DNA of 64,000 bases. Source: Sphingobium sp. SYK-6. Its GTDB lineage: Bacteria > Pseudomonadota > Alphaproteobacteria > Sphingomonadales > Sphingomonadaceae. The notes under the pieces were generated by a model, which was not told the origin of the DNA, ran no database searches, and worked only from the letters and a program-made list of their open reading frames with translations. The stretch spans positions 3,566,501 through 3,630,500 of the forward strand of contig NC_015976.1 of the NCBI RefSeq assembly GCF_000283515.1. The letters run 5' to 3'. Positions 1 to 8,578 of the stretch are shown here, piece after piece. Both the position numbers and the translations under genes were made by a program. The first letter of the stretch is position 1; every line of letters starts with the position of its first letter.

Positions 1-276
1 GGCCGCATCGATGACCTTGCGGTATGATTCATTGATGTCGGCCACGGTGCAGTCCATGCCGAACATCTTGCTGAGCAGCAGCGCCATCTGGCCCCCGCCG
101 AACTCGATCATCTTCATGTCCGAATCGAGGCCCATGTCGCAAAGCAATTGCAGCGAGCGCCAGTATCGTTCCCGGTCGATCTCGTAATATTCGGGCACTT
201 CGAGAAAGTTGGATCCGATGACATGGTCGTTATAAGCCCGGTCGAATTCCGCGCGCGTCGGACTGCACTTCCCCAT
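1..276 (-). CDS. SAM-dependent methyltransferase, N-terminal part (cut by left edge)
   Basis: The frame opens at an ATG whose complement is 274-276 and reads 92 codons without a stop to the left edge, so the C-terminal part is missing. The protein begins MGKCSPTRAEFDRAYNDHV. At about residues 61-70 it carries MIEFGGGQM, a class I methyltransferase motif I (glycine-rich SAM loop), followed by an acidic VADIN at the end of the next strand. The substrate cannot be told. It is the last gene visible upstream of a glycosyltransferase and an LpxH-like phosphoesterase on the same strand, with a gap of about 175 bases. An envelope or lipid role is possible but is inference. Confidence 0.7.
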   Translation of the reverse strand, partial: MGKCSPTRAEFDRAYNDHVIGSNFLEVPEYYEIDRERYWRSLQLLCDMGLDSDMKMIEFGGGQMALLLSKMFGMDCTVADINESYRKVIDAA

Positions 277-451
277 GAGCTTAATCGTCCTGCCTTCAAT
301 TCGTGGAACAAGGCCCCGCTCGTATCGGGGAATGACGAAGAATTGGTATCGCCAGTCCCCCGCAAAGTCCATGCCCGCGCGGCATCGTGCGGCGGACGCG
401 GCGCCCGTCCCGGGCATGCGATGGATCGGAGAGTCGCCCCGGGCGGGGATG

Positions 452-1510
452 TCAGGCAGCGCGCGCGTATCCGTCCTCGCCAAGCCAGTGCAGGCTGCCG
501 AGGAACTGTTCGGCGCTCCGGCGCCAGCTGAAGCTGCGGCCAAAAGCAGCGCAGGCCGTGCGGTCCATGGTCAGCGCCCGCTCCACCGCCGTTTCGAGCC
601 GCTCGTCCATGGCGCCGCTCGTTGGCGTGAGAACGTCGACCGGCCCCATCACCGGATAAGCGGCGACCGGCGTCCCGCAGGCCAGCGCTTCGATCATCAC
701 CAAGCCGAACGTGTCGGTGCGGCTGGGGAAGACGAGGACGTCAGCGCCCCGATAGGCGTTCGCCAGCGCCTCCCCGGTCAGCAGCCCGAGGAAATGCGCA
801 TCGGGGTAGCGCTGCTCCAGCGCCGCGCGGGCCGGCCCGTCACCGACCACGACCTTGGTGCCCGGCAGATCCAGTCGCAGGAAGGCCTCGATATTCTTCT
901 CGACCGCCACCCGGCCGACATGCAGCATCACCGGCCCCGGCAGGCCGGCATAGGCCGGATGCGCCGGGCCATCGGGCGTGAAGAGCGCCAGGTCCACGCC
1001 CCGCCCCCAATGATGGGTCTGGCTGATGCCCGCGCGGTGGAGCCCGGCCCGGATCGAGGGCGTGGAGGTCAGCACCGCGCTGGCAGGACCATGGAACCAG
1101 CGGAAATAGGGCCAGAAGAGATCCGCCGAGAGGCCGGTCCGGCTCTGGACATAATCGGGGAAATTGGTGTGATAGGCCGTGGTGAAATGATAGCCGCGGC
1201 GCAGGCACCAGCGGCGCGCGGCGACACACAGCGGCCCTTCGGTCGCCAGATGGATGGCATCGGGACGGAAAGCGGCGATCATCCGGCCGATCGTCCCCGG
1301 GGCCGCCATGGCGAGGCGGATCTCGGGATAAGTGGGGCAAGGCAGGGTCGCGAAGCGGTCCGGGCCGATCACGTCCACCACATGGCCCATGGCCCCCAGC
1401 TCGGCACTGACGGACTGGAGCGTGCGCACCACGCCATTGACTTGCGGCGCCCATGCGTCGGTGACGATGAGAATGCGCCGCCCCGGGGCGATCTGCCCGA
1501 TCTCCGTCAA
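452..1510 (-). CDS. GT4-family glycosyltransferase
   Basis: A 352-residue glycosyltransferase of the GT-B fold. The N-terminal half starts with RRILIVTDAWAPQVNGVVRTL, the acceptor-side pattern of family 4 enzymes. The C-terminal half has the donor-site region VFPSRTDTFGLVMIEALACGTPV, with the E-x7-E motif that binds the nucleotide-sugar phosphate. Such enzymes transfer a sugar to a lipid or glycan at the cytoplasmic membrane face; MgtA-like glucosyl or mannosyl transferases are the nearest type I recognise. The first codon is TTG, overlapping the TGA stop of the upstream phosphoesterase as TTGA, which suggests translational coupling. No in-frame ATG lies before the conserved N-terminal strand, which supports TTG. 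Confidence 0.88.
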   Translation of the reverse strand: MTEIGQIAPGRRILIVTDAWAPQVNGVVRTLQSVSAELGAMGHVVDVIGPDRFATLPCPTYPEIRLAMAAPGTIGRMIAAFRPDAIHLATEGPLCVAARRWCLRRGYHFTTAYHTNFPDYVQSRTGLSADLFWPYFRWFHGPASAVLTSTPSIRAGLHRAGISQTHHWGRGVDLALFTPDGPAHPAYAGLPGPVMLHVGRVAVEKNIEAFLRLDLPGTKVVVGDGPARAALEQRYPDAHFLGLLTGEALANAYRGADVLVFPSRTDTFGLVMIEALACGTPVAAYPVMGPVDVLTPTSGAMDERLETAVERALTMDRTACAAFGRSFSWRRSAEQFLGSLHWLGEDGYARAA

Positions 1511-2385
1511 GCCGCCAGTTCCAGGAGCTGATCGGTCTCGGGCGTTTCCCGCGCGGCCATGATGTCGGCCCAGTGCAGGATTTCCATGCGCCCGTCATGA
1601 TGCTCGACAAGCGCGGTGCAGCCTTCCACCCAGTCGCCGTCATTATAATAAGTGATGTCGCCGAACTGGCGGATTTCCGCCGTGTGGATATGGCCGCAGA
1701 CCACCCCGTCCACATGGCGCCGCTCCGCTTCATGCGCAACGATCTCCTCGAAGCGCGATATGAAGGCCACCGCATTCTTGACCTTGTGCTTCGCCATCTT
1801 CGAGAGCGACCAATAAGGCATGCCAAGCAGCCGCCGTGCCTGGTTGACGCGGCGATTGATCGCCATCAGCGCGGTGTAGGCAGCGTCTCCCACCACGGCC
1901 AGCCAGCGATGTGCCAGCATGATCGCGTCGAACTCGTCGCCATGCAGGACGAGCAGCTTGCGCCCGTCGACGGTGGTGTGGATCATCTTGCGGCGGATCT
2001 CGACGCCGCCGAAGCTCATGCCCGTGAACTGCCGGAAAATCTCGTCATGATTGCCCGGAATGTAGATGACGCGCGTGCCCCTCCGCGCGCGCTTCATGAT
2101 GCGCCAGACGACGTCATTGTGCGCGGTCGGCCAGTAGACGCGCTTCTTGAGCTGCCATCCATCGACGATGTCGCCCACCAGATAGAGCGTGTCGCTGTCG
2201 ACGCTATCGAGGAAATCGACCAGCATCCCCGCATTGCATCCCTTGGTGCCGAGATGAATGTCGCTGATCCAGATCGTGCGAAAATGGAGCCGTGAACGCT
2301 CGCCTCTTGCCAAACGTTCCGGCGCTATCGTGCCAAGCGCGGTCATGCTGGTGCGGACCCCCGAGTGGAGTTTGTCTCCGCGCAT
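1507..2385 (-). CDS. LpxH-like metallophosphoesterase (putative UDP-2,3-diacylglucosamine diphosphatase family)
   Basis: A 292-residue calcineurin-like phosphoesterase with all metal-binding blocks in order: SDIHLG, GDIVDGW, GNHDE, LHGDEFD and GHIHTAE. The two-metal site hydrolyses phosphate or diphosphate esters. The family is usually labelled UDP-2,3-diacylglucosamine diphosphatase (lipid A synthesis). The third block here reads GNHD, whereas classical LpxH has GNRD, so the substrate may be another lipid-linked diphosphate. Overlap with the following glycosyltransferase points to one operon acting on an envelope lipid. The start at 2385 gives MRGDKLHSG; a second ATG 12 codons in (MTALG) is also possible. 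Confidence 0.82.
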   Translation of the reverse strand: MRGDKLHSGVRTSMTALGTIAPERLARGERSRLHFRTIWISDIHLGTKGCNAGMLVDFLDSVDSDTLYLVGDIVDGWQLKKRVYWPTAHNDVVWRIMKRARRGTRVIYIPGNHDEIFRQFTGMSFGGVEIRRKMIHTTVDGRKLLVLHGDEFDAIMLAHRWLAVVGDAAYTALMAINRRVNQARRLLGMPYWSLSKMAKHKVKNAVAFISRFEEIVAHEAERRHVDGVVCGHIHTAEIRQFGDITYYNDGDWVEGCTALVEHHDGRMEILHWADIMAARETPETDQLLELAA

Positions 2386-2450
2386 GCCCCTAGCTGAGGA
2401 TTATGACAGTTTTTCTTGAATTATGACGAAGCTGCGTCAGTCGCGCCGGC

Positions 2451-3071
2451 TCAATCCGTTATCGGGACATAACCCGGCAGCGCCTCAACCCGGGCGATCC
2501 AGCGCAGAATCGCGGGCCAGTGTTCGAGGTCGAAACCGCCGGCATCGGCGACATGGGTATAGGCGAACAGGCAGACGTCCGCGAGGCTCGGTGTCGCGCC
2601 GACCAGCCAGTCGCGCCGGTCGAGCTCCGCCGCCATCAGGTCGAGGGCCGCTTCCCCGGCCGCGCGCTTACCGGCGATCTGGCCGCGCTGCGCGTCAGTG
2701 AGCGCCGCTTCTCCCACAAAGGCCAGCCAGAAGCGCAGCATCGCGATGTTCGGCTCGTGATTATACTGCTCCCAGAACATCCAGCGCAGCATATCGGCGC
2801 GATCATAGCGATCATCCGGGATGAGCGCCGAGCCGGTCGCGAGCCAGAAGCAAGCTGCGTTGCTTTCGGGAAGGAAGCGTTCGCCGATCTGCAGCACCGG
2901 GATGCGGCCATTCGCGTTCACATTCGCCAGAAAATCGGGCGTCCGGGTTTCACCCCGCATGATGTCATAGTGCCGCCGCGCGAGTGGCAGGCCAAGCAGC
3001 GCGGCCGTCAGCCTGATCTTGTAGCAATTGCCTGACGGCGCATATTCGTGGAGGATCAGGGGCTCACTCAT
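2451..3071 (-). CDS. Glutathione S-transferase family protein
   Basis: A 206-residue protein with the two-domain GST layout. The N-terminal thioredoxin-like part begins MSEPLILHEYAPSGNCYKIR and has the cis-proline stretch GRIPVLQIG near residue 55 and the ESNA glutathione-binding turn. The C-terminal helical part contains PSLADVCLFAYTHVAD, the conserved Asp capping motif. It probably conjugates or reduces electrophiles with glutathione in the cytoplasm; the substrate is unknown. Its ATG overlaps the TGA of the upstream quinone oxidoreductase by one base (TGATG), so the two are co-translated and a shared detoxification role is reasonable. Confidence 0.9.
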   Translation of the reverse strand: MSEPLILHEYAPSGNCYKIRLTAALLGLPLARRHYDIMRGETRTPDFLANVNANGRIPVLQIGERFLPESNAACFWLATGSALIPDDRYDRADMLRWMFWEQYNHEPNIAMLRFWLAFVGEAALTDAQRGQIAGKRAAGEAALDLMAAELDRRDWLVGATPSLADVCLFAYTHVADAGGFDLEHWPAILRWIARVEALPGYVPITD

Positions 3072-4069
3072 CAGCGCACCTTGAGGACGATCTTGCCGAC
3101 ATGCTCGCCCGCTTCCATGCGGCTGTGCGCGTCGGCGGCCTGTGCCAGCGGGAATATCCGGTCCATCGCCGGACGCAGCGTCCCTTCTGCGACGAAGGGC
3201 CAGGCCGTGCGCATGATCTCGTCGACCAGCAGGGCCTTGAACGCGCTCGTGCGCGGCCGCAAAGTCGATCCGGTCAGGGTCAGCCGCCGGGTCATGATCT
3301 GCGGGATCAGTATCTCCGCCTTCGCGCCGCCCAGCACCGCGATGGACACATGCCGCCCGTCCTCGGCGAGGCACTGCAGGTTGCGCGGGAGATAATCGCC
3401 GCCCACCATGTCCAGCACGGCATCAACGCCGGCCCCACCCGTGATGCGCTTCACCGCCTCGACGAAATCCTCGTCACGATAATTGACGGCGTGGCCGGCG
3501 CCCCAGTCCAGCGCGGCACGGCATTTCCCGTCGCTTCCGCACGTGACGATGGAGGTAATGCCGAACAGGCGGCAGAGCGAGATCGCCATGGTGCCGATGC
3601 CGCTCGTCCCGCCATGGATGAGCACATGGTCGCCGCTCGCCACATAAGCGCGCTCGAACAGATTATGCCAGACGGTCATGAGCGTCTCGGGCAGTGCCGC
3701 GGCCTCTTCCATGGCGAGGCCCGGCGGCAGCGGCATGCACTGGGCATGATCGGCGAGCGCATATTCGGCATAGCCGCCGCCCGCCACCAGCGAGCAGACG
3801 CGGCGTCCCACCGCACCGGGATCGACGCCCGCCCCCACCGCTGCGATCGTGCCGGCGACTTCCAGACCCGGCAGCGGCGAAGCGCCGGCCGGCGGCGGAT
3901 AACGTCCCTGTCTCTGCAGCACGTCCGGGCGATTGACGCCGGCGGCGGCGACTTCGATCAGCACTTCCCCCTGCCCCGGCACGGGCACCGGCACCGTCGT
4001 CTCGACAAGCATCTCGGGGCCTCCCGGTGCCTTGATTTCCACCGCCCGCATCATGCCCGGCACCGCCAT
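3071..4069 (-). CDS. NAD(P)H-quinone oxidoreductase, PIG3/QOR-type MDR protein
   Basis: A 332-residue medium-chain dehydrogenase/reductase without the catalytic zinc ligands. It starts MAVPGMMRAVEIKAPGGPE, contains AAGVNRPDVLQRQGRYPPP (the quinone-oxidoreductase signature), then the cofactor-binding GGTSGIGTMAISL. The family reduces quinones or conjugated carbonyls with NAD(P)H. The start at 4069 is preferred over an in-frame start at 4210 because AGGGGGA lies upstream at suitable spacing and the extra 47 residues do not resemble the family. It forms a two-gene operon with the downstream GST and is divergent from the DUF1192 gene. Confidence 0.9.
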   Translation of the reverse strand: MAVPGMMRAVEIKAPGGPEMLVETTVPVPVPGQGEVLIEVAAAGVNRPDVLQRQGRYPPPAGASPLPGLEVAGTIAAVGAGVDPGAVGRRVCSLVAGGGYAEYALADHAQCMPLPPGLAMEEAAALPETLMTVWHNLFERAYVASGDHVLIHGGTSGIGTMAISLCRLFGITSIVTCGSDGKCRAALDWGAGHAVNYRDEDFVEAVKRITGGAGVDAVLDMVGGDYLPRNLQCLAEDGRHVSIAVLGGAKAEILIPQIMTRRLTLTGSTLRPRTSAFKALLVDEIMRTAWPFVAEGTLRPAMDRIFPLAQAADAHSRMEAGEHVGKIVLKVR

Positions 4070-4217
4070 ATCCGTCCCCCTCGGCTGCTGATCCTGCATT
4101 GCCGCCCTGTCTAGTCGCCCTCGCGGAAAAGGCCAGACCTGCGTGACAGGAGACGGTGAGAGAGCGGCCGTCGCGACGGCGTTGACACCGTCTCGCTTTG
4201 CGGCAACCATGGTGGCA

Positions 4218-4418
4218 ATGGATTCTGACGACGCCTTTCCCCGGGCGCGGCCCGGCAGCCTGACGGCACAACTTGCCAGCGAGGACCTTGAGCGGCTGTC
4301 CGTGTCCGAGCTCGATCAGCGGATCGCATTGCTCACCGCCGAGGTCGAGCGGACCCGCAGGCAGCGCGAGCGCTCGGTTAATCACAAGGCAAGCGCCGAG
4401 GCGCTATTCAGAAAATGA
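4218..4418 (+). CDS. DUF1192 family small protein
   Basis: A 66-residue acidic protein, MDSDDAFPRARPGSLTAQL, followed by LSVSELDQRIALLTAEVERTR, the conserved core of DUF1192. The central part is a predicted amphipathic helix or coiled coil. The function of the family is unknown. In alphaproteobacteria it often sits near clpA or other housekeeping genes. An in-frame ATG lies three codons upstream at 4209, and neither start has a strong Shine-Dalgarno sequence, so the exact N-terminus is uncertain. About 145 bases separate it from clpA. Confidence 0.75.
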   Translation: MDSDDAFPRARPGSLTAQLASEDLERLSVSELDQRIALLTAEVERTRRQRERSVNHKASAEALFRK

Positions 4419-4563
4419 GGAGAGTGGAAGCAGGATCGCCCTCCGGCGCATATCGGCTTCCGCAGCATCGGGTCGTTGACAGCTTGCTCTTGAAGGCAGG
4501 CGCGGGGGCTCCGACATTGGTCAGGTCGTGGCCTGGCTCTCAGGCCGCAGGAGTAAGATAGAC

Positions 4564-6897
4564 ATGCCCTCTTTCGCCCCCGCCCTTGAAACCACGCTCC
4601 ACAATGCGCTGGCCCATGCCACGGAGCGAAGCCATGAATATGCGACGCTGGAGCATCTGCTCCTCGCGCTGATCGATGACGAGCATGCCGCCAAGGTGAT
4701 GCAGGCATGCGGCGTCGATCTGGGCGAACTCGGCGACACCGTGACGCATTATCTCGACAGCGAGCTGGACAGCCTGAAGGTGACCGGCAGCGTCGATCCC
4801 TCGCCCACCAGCGGCTTTCAGCGCGTCGTCCAGCGCGCCATCCTGCATGTCCAGTCGTCCGGCAAGGAAGAAGTGACCGGCGCCAACGTGCTGGTGGCGC
4901 TCTTCTCCGAGCGGGAAAGCTATGCGGTCTATTTTCTGCAGCAGCAGGACATGAGCCGCCTGGATGCCGTCAGCTATCTCTCGCACGGCGTCGGCAAGGG
5001 CGCTGCCACGCAGGAGCCGCCCAAGCCGCCTCAGGCCGAGGAAGAGAAGAAGGGCGAGACCAAGAAGAAGGACGGCGCGCTCGACCAGTTCACCGTCAAC
5101 CTCAACGAGAAGGCGAAGGACGGCAAGGTCGACCCGCTCATCGGCCGCAGTGCCGAGGTCGATCGCACGATCCAGATCCTCTGCCGCCGCTCGAAGAACA
5201 ATCCGCTCTATGTGGGCGATCCCGGTGTGGGCAAGACCGCCATCGCGGAAGGCCTCGCGCGCAAGATCGTGCAGGGCGAAGTGCCCGACGTCCTCAAGGA
5301 AGCGGTGATCTACTCGCTCGACATGGGCTCGCTGCTGGCCGGCACGCGCTATCGCGGCGATTTCGAGGAGCGTTTGAAGGCCGTCGTCTCGGAGCTCGAG
5401 AAGATGCCGCACGCGGTGCTCTTCATCGACGAGATCCACACGGTGATCGGCGCGGGCGCGACCTCCGGCGGCGCTATGGATGCGTCCAACCTCCTGAAGC
5501 CGGCGCTCTCGGGAGGCTCGATCCGCTGCATCGGGTCGACCACCTACAAGGAGTTCCGTAACCACTTCGAGAAGGACCGCGCGCTGCTGCGGCGGTTCCA
5601 GAAGATCGACGTGAACGAGCCAACGGTCGAGGATACCATCAAGATCCTGATGGGCCTGCGCTCGGCTTTCGAGGACCATCACGCCGTCAAGTACACGCCC
5701 GACGCGATCAAGGCGGCCGTGGAGCTCTCCGCGCGCTACATCAATGACCGCAAGCTGCCGGACAAGGCGATCGACGTGATCGACGAGGTCGGCGCGATGC
5801 AGATGCTGGTGGCGCCGTCCAAGCGCAAGAAGATGATCACGCCCAAGGAGATCGAGGCCGTGATCGCGACCATGGCGCGCATCCCGCCCAAGACCGTCTC
5901 GACGGACGACAAGAGCGTGCTGGAATCGCTGGAAACCGATCTCAAGCGCGTCGTCTTCGGGCAGGACAAGGCGATCGGGGTGCTCAGCTCCGCGATCAAG
6001 CTGTCCCGCGCGGGCCTGCGCGATCCGGACAAGCCGATCGGCAATTATCTGTTCTCCGGCCCCACCGGGGTCGGCAAGACGGAAGTTGCCCGGCAGCTGG
6101 CCACGCTGCTCGGCATCCCGCTCCAGCGCTTCGACATGTCGGAATATATGGAGCGGCACTCGGTCAGCCGCCTGATCGGCGCGCCTCCGGGCTATGTCGG
6201 CTATGATCAGGGTGGCCTGCTCACCGATGCGATCGACCAGAATCCGCACTGCGTCCTCCTGCTCGACGAGATCGAGAAGGCGCATCCGGACCTGTTCAAC
6301 ATCCTGCTGCAGGTGATGGACAATGGTCGCCTGACCGATCACCACGGCAAGACGGTCGATTTCCGCAACGTCATCCTCATCATGACCACCAATGCCGGCG
6401 CGTCCGACATGGCGAAGGAATCGATCGGCTTCGGCGAGTCCACGCGCGAGGACGTGCAGGAAGAAGCCGTGAAGAAGCTCTTCACGCCGGAATTCCGCAA
6501 CCGTCTCGATGCGATCGTGCCGTTCGACTATCTGCCGACCGAGGTGGTCTCCCGGGTGGTCGACAAGTTCGTCATTCAGCTCGAGCTGCAGCTGGCGGAC
6601 CGCGACGTTCACATCACGCTCGACAATGATGCGCGCGAATGGCTCACCGCGCGCGGCTATGACAAGCTCTATGGTGCCCGCCCGATGGGCCGGCTCATTC
6701 AGGAGAAGATCAAGCAGCCGCTCGCCGAGGAGCTTCTGTTCGGCAAGCTGGTCAATGGCGGCGAAGTGCATGTGCGCCTGAAGGATGGTGCTCTTACATT
6801 CGAGATCACGCCCGCGGCGCCCCGGCGCGGCAAGAGTGGTCCCGCCGGCAAGGCCAGCGGCAAGGGCCGCAAGGCGCCGGCGCCGACCTCACGCTGA
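4564..6897 (+). CDS. clpA: ATP-dependent Clp protease ATP-binding subunit ClpA
   Basis: A 777-residue AAA+ unfoldase that feeds substrates into ClpP. It has a Clp-N double-repeat domain (about 1-150), then a Lys/Glu-rich linker. The first AAA module has Walker A GDPGVGKT near residue 218 and Walker B VLFIDEIHTV. The second has GPTGVGKT near 499, pore loop GYVGYDQGG and VLLLDEIEKAHP. ESIGFGES is the ClpP-docking IGF/IGL loop, which marks ClpA rather than ClpB. The ATG at 4564 follows AGGAG; the 12 codons before it do not look like ClpA. No clpS is adjacent. The Lys-, Ala- and Pro-rich C-terminal tail is longer than usual. Confidence 0.97.
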   Translation: MPSFAPALETTLHNALAHATERSHEYATLEHLLLALIDDEHAAKVMQACGVDLGELGDTVTHYLDSELDSLKVTGSVDPSPTSGFQRVVQRAILHVQSSGKEEVTGANVLVALFSERESYAVYFLQQQDMSRLDAVSYLSHGVGKGAATQEPPKPPQAEEEKKGETKKKDGALDQFTVNLNEKAKDGKVDPLIGRSAEVDRTIQILCRRSKNNPLYVGDPGVGKTAIAEGLARKIVQGEVPDVLKEAVIYSLDMGSLLAGTRYRGDFEERLKAVVSELEKMPHAVLFIDEIHTVIGAGATSGGAMDASNLLKPALSGGSIRCIGSTTYKEFRNHFEKDRALLRRFQKIDVNEPTVEDTIKILMGLRSAFEDHHAVKYTPDAIKAAVELSARYINDRKLPDKAIDVIDEVGAMQMLVAPSKRKKMITPKEIEAVIATMARIPPKTVSTDDKSVLESLETDLKRVVFGQDKAIGVLSSAIKLSRAGLRDPDKPIGNYLFSGPTGVGKTEVARQLATLLGIPLQRFDMSEYMERHSVSRLIGAPPGYVGYDQGGLLTDAIDQNPHCVLLLDEIEKAHPDLFNILLQVMDNGRLTDHHGKTVDFRNVILIMTTNAGASDMAKESIGFGESTREDVQEEAVKKLFTPEFRNRLDAIVPFDYLPTEVVSRVVDKFVIQLELQLADRDVHITLDNDAREWLTARGYDKLYGARPMGRLIQEKIKQPLAEELLFGKLVNGGEVHVRLKDGALTFEITPAAPRRGKSGPAGKASGKGRKAPAPTSR

Positions 6898-6902
6898 CGA
6901 GA

Positions 6903-6937
6903 CGAAGGGTGGGGAAGCAGGCTTTCCTCACCCTTCG
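6903..6937 (+). terminator. Hairpin after clpA, terminator-like
   Basis: Five bases after the clpA stop, CGAAGGGTGGGGA (6903-6915) pairs with the inverted copy ending at 6937 over 13 positions with one mismatch. There is no clear U-run after it, so it may be an mRNA-stabilising hairpin rather than a true intrinsic terminator. Confidence 0.5.
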
Positions 6938-7096
6938 CAGCGCCCGGACCCGCTCTCGCAGGTCGGTGCCCGGCTGGTCAGGAACGGCCCGCCACCTGAC
7001 CGACATCTTTCCCGCCCCGCGACTGCGACCCGGCGCGAACCGGTCACGCTTCCTCCATCAGCCCTTTCGCCCGGGACCGGCTCCGGTCATCATGGG

Positions 7097-7810
7097 ATGA
7101 TGTCGGACGCGTCTTCCGCCTTGCCCACGGTGGTCATTCTGCACGGCTTCGGCGGGATCGGCCTGATGAACCGGCCCCTCGCCATCATGTTGCGCCGCGC
7201 CGGCTATCGGCCGGTCGAGATCACCTATGATAGCTGGGGAACGCCGCTCGACCGGATCTGCGAGCGCCTCCTGCCACGCATCGCGGCGTGCGGCGACGGA
7301 GAGGCGCCGCTTCATATCGTGGCGCATTCCATGGGCGGGCTGGTTGCGCGGGCCCTCATCACGCGCGAGCGCCCAGCCAATCTCGGCAGCGTCGTGATGC
7401 TCGGCACGCCCAATGGCGGCAGCGAGATCGCGGATTTCCTCCATCAACGGCCCTGGCTGCGGCCCATCCTCGGCAAGGCGGCCGAAGCGCTGGTCACCCA
7501 ACGGGATGCCGCCACCGATGCGCTGCTCGGGCGCGTCGACTATCCGGTGGGAATCATCGCCGGCGACAGGCCGATCATGCCGATTGCGGCCGCCCGGCTG
7601 GTGCCCTTGCCGAGCGACGGCAAGGTCAGCGTCCTCTCCACGCGCCTGCAGGACGCAGCGGACCACATCGTCCTGCCCCTGCCCCACAGCCTGCTGCCCT
7701 ATCACCCCTCCGCCCATTTGCAGATCAGGCATTTTCTCGCGACCGGCCGGTTCTTCCGCGACGATGCGCGCCCCATCGAGGAACGGCTGGCCAACGAGAC
7801 TTGTTCCTGA
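7097..7810 (+). CDS. Alpha/beta hydrolase (lipase/esterase-like)
   Basis: A 237-residue alpha/beta hydrolase. VVILHGFGGIG near the start is the oxyanion-hole strand and loop. HIVAHSMGGLVARAL carries the nucleophile elbow G/AHSMGG, and LPLPHSLLPYHP near the end supplies a likely catalytic histidine. VMLGTPNGGSEIADF is typical of triacylglycerol lipases and PGAP1-like esterases. No signal peptide is visible, so it is probably cytoplasmic. The start is weakly determined: ATG codons at 7097 and 7100 lack a good Shine-Dalgarno sequence. It lies 24 bases upstream of a GST gene on the same strand. Confidence 0.82.
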   Translation: MMSDASSALPTVVILHGFGGIGLMNRPLAIMLRRAGYRPVEITYDSWGTPLDRICERLLPRIAACGDGEAPLHIVAHSMGGLVARALITRERPANLGSVVMLGTPNGGSEIADFLHQRPWLRPILGKAAEALVTQRDAATDALLGRVDYPVGIIAGDRPIMPIAAARLVPLPSDGKVSVLSTRLQDAADHIVLPLPHSLLPYHPSAHLQIRHFLATGRFFRDDARPIEERLANETCS

Positions 7811-7834
7811 TATGTTCTCATCAGGAGGTGACCC

Positions 7835-8476
7835 ATGACTGCTGCAATCCAGTTCTACACGAACCCCATGTCGCGCGGACAGATCATAAGATGGATGCTC
7901 GAGGAACTCGGGCAGCCCTATGAGACTCATCTGCTCGATTATGCGGGAAGCATGAAATCGCCCGACTATCTCGCGCTCAACCCGATGGGGAAGGTCCCGG
8001 CCATCGTTCATGATGGCAAGATCGTGACCGAATGTGCGGCGATCTGCGTCTATTTGGCGGAGTGCTTTCCCGAGGCCTCGCTCGGTCCCCGGCCGGAGGA
8101 GCGCGCGGATTATTATCGCTGGCTGTTCTTCGCGGCCGGGCCGGTCGAAGCCGCTGTCACCAATCAGGCGGCGGGCTTCACGGTCTCGGAGGAACGGGCG
8201 CGGATGTTTGGCTATGGCACTTACGACCTGGCGATGCAGACGCTCGAAAGCGCCGTCACGGGGCGTGATTATGTCTGCGGGCCCCGCTTCACGGCGGCCG
8301 ACGTCTATGTGGGTTCGCAGATCGACTGGGGCCTGCAGTTCGGGACCATGCCGGACCGGCCGGCCTTCCGTGCCTATGCCGAGCAGCTGCGGGCAAGGCC
8401 TGCTTATCAGCGCGCCAAGGACATCGACAATGCGCTCATCGCGCAGATGAAAGGCGCAGCGGAGAAGCAATCATAG
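7835..8476 (+). CDS. Glutathione S-transferase family protein
   Basis: A 213-residue GST beginning MTAAIQFYTNPMSRGQIIRW, with the cis-proline block MGKVPAIVHDG, ECAAICVYLAECFPE for glutathione binding, and FTAADVYVGSQIDWG as the C-terminal-domain Asp motif. It is distinct from the GST at 2451-3071 (different N-terminal signature). A strong AGGAGGTGACCC precedes the ATG and fixes the start. It follows the hydrolase gene closely and ends at a bidirectional terminator shared with the convergent BI-1 gene. Confidence 0.92.
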   Translation: MTAAIQFYTNPMSRGQIIRWMLEELGQPYETHLLDYAGSMKSPDYLALNPMGKVPAIVHDGKIVTECAAICVYLAECFPEASLGPRPEERADYYRWLFFAAGPVEAAVTNQAAGFTVSEERARMFGYGTYDLAMQTLESAVTGRDYVCGPRFTAADVYVGSQIDWGLQFGTMPDRPAFRAYAEQLRARPAYQRAKDIDNALIAQMKGAAEKQS

Positions 8477-8522
8477 TGGGGTTCGCCACAGTCTTGTCGT
8501 GACGAGACTTGGCGGATGCAGA

Positions 8523-8554
8523 AAGGCCCGGCGAACCTGCGTTCGCCGGGCCTT
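8523..8554. terminator. Bidirectional terminator between GST and BI-1 genes
   Basis: A perfect 14-bp stem, AAGGCCCGGCGAAC (8523-8536) with its inverse complement (8541-8554), closes a 4-base loop. It lies between two convergent genes and can serve both. Confidence 0.75.
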
Positions 8555-8578
8555 CTGTCGCAGTCCGAAGGGATGCGC

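Noticed and set aside
148-531. A plus-strand frame at the left edge
   Set aside because: It overlaps the antisense of the methyltransferase and glycosyltransferase genes and has no family resemblance.
4540-6771. A 743-codon open frame on the strand opposite clpA
   Set aside because: It is the antisense shadow of a highly conserved gene; its translation is Arg/Asp/Leu-rich with no domain, as expected from GC-rich codon bias.
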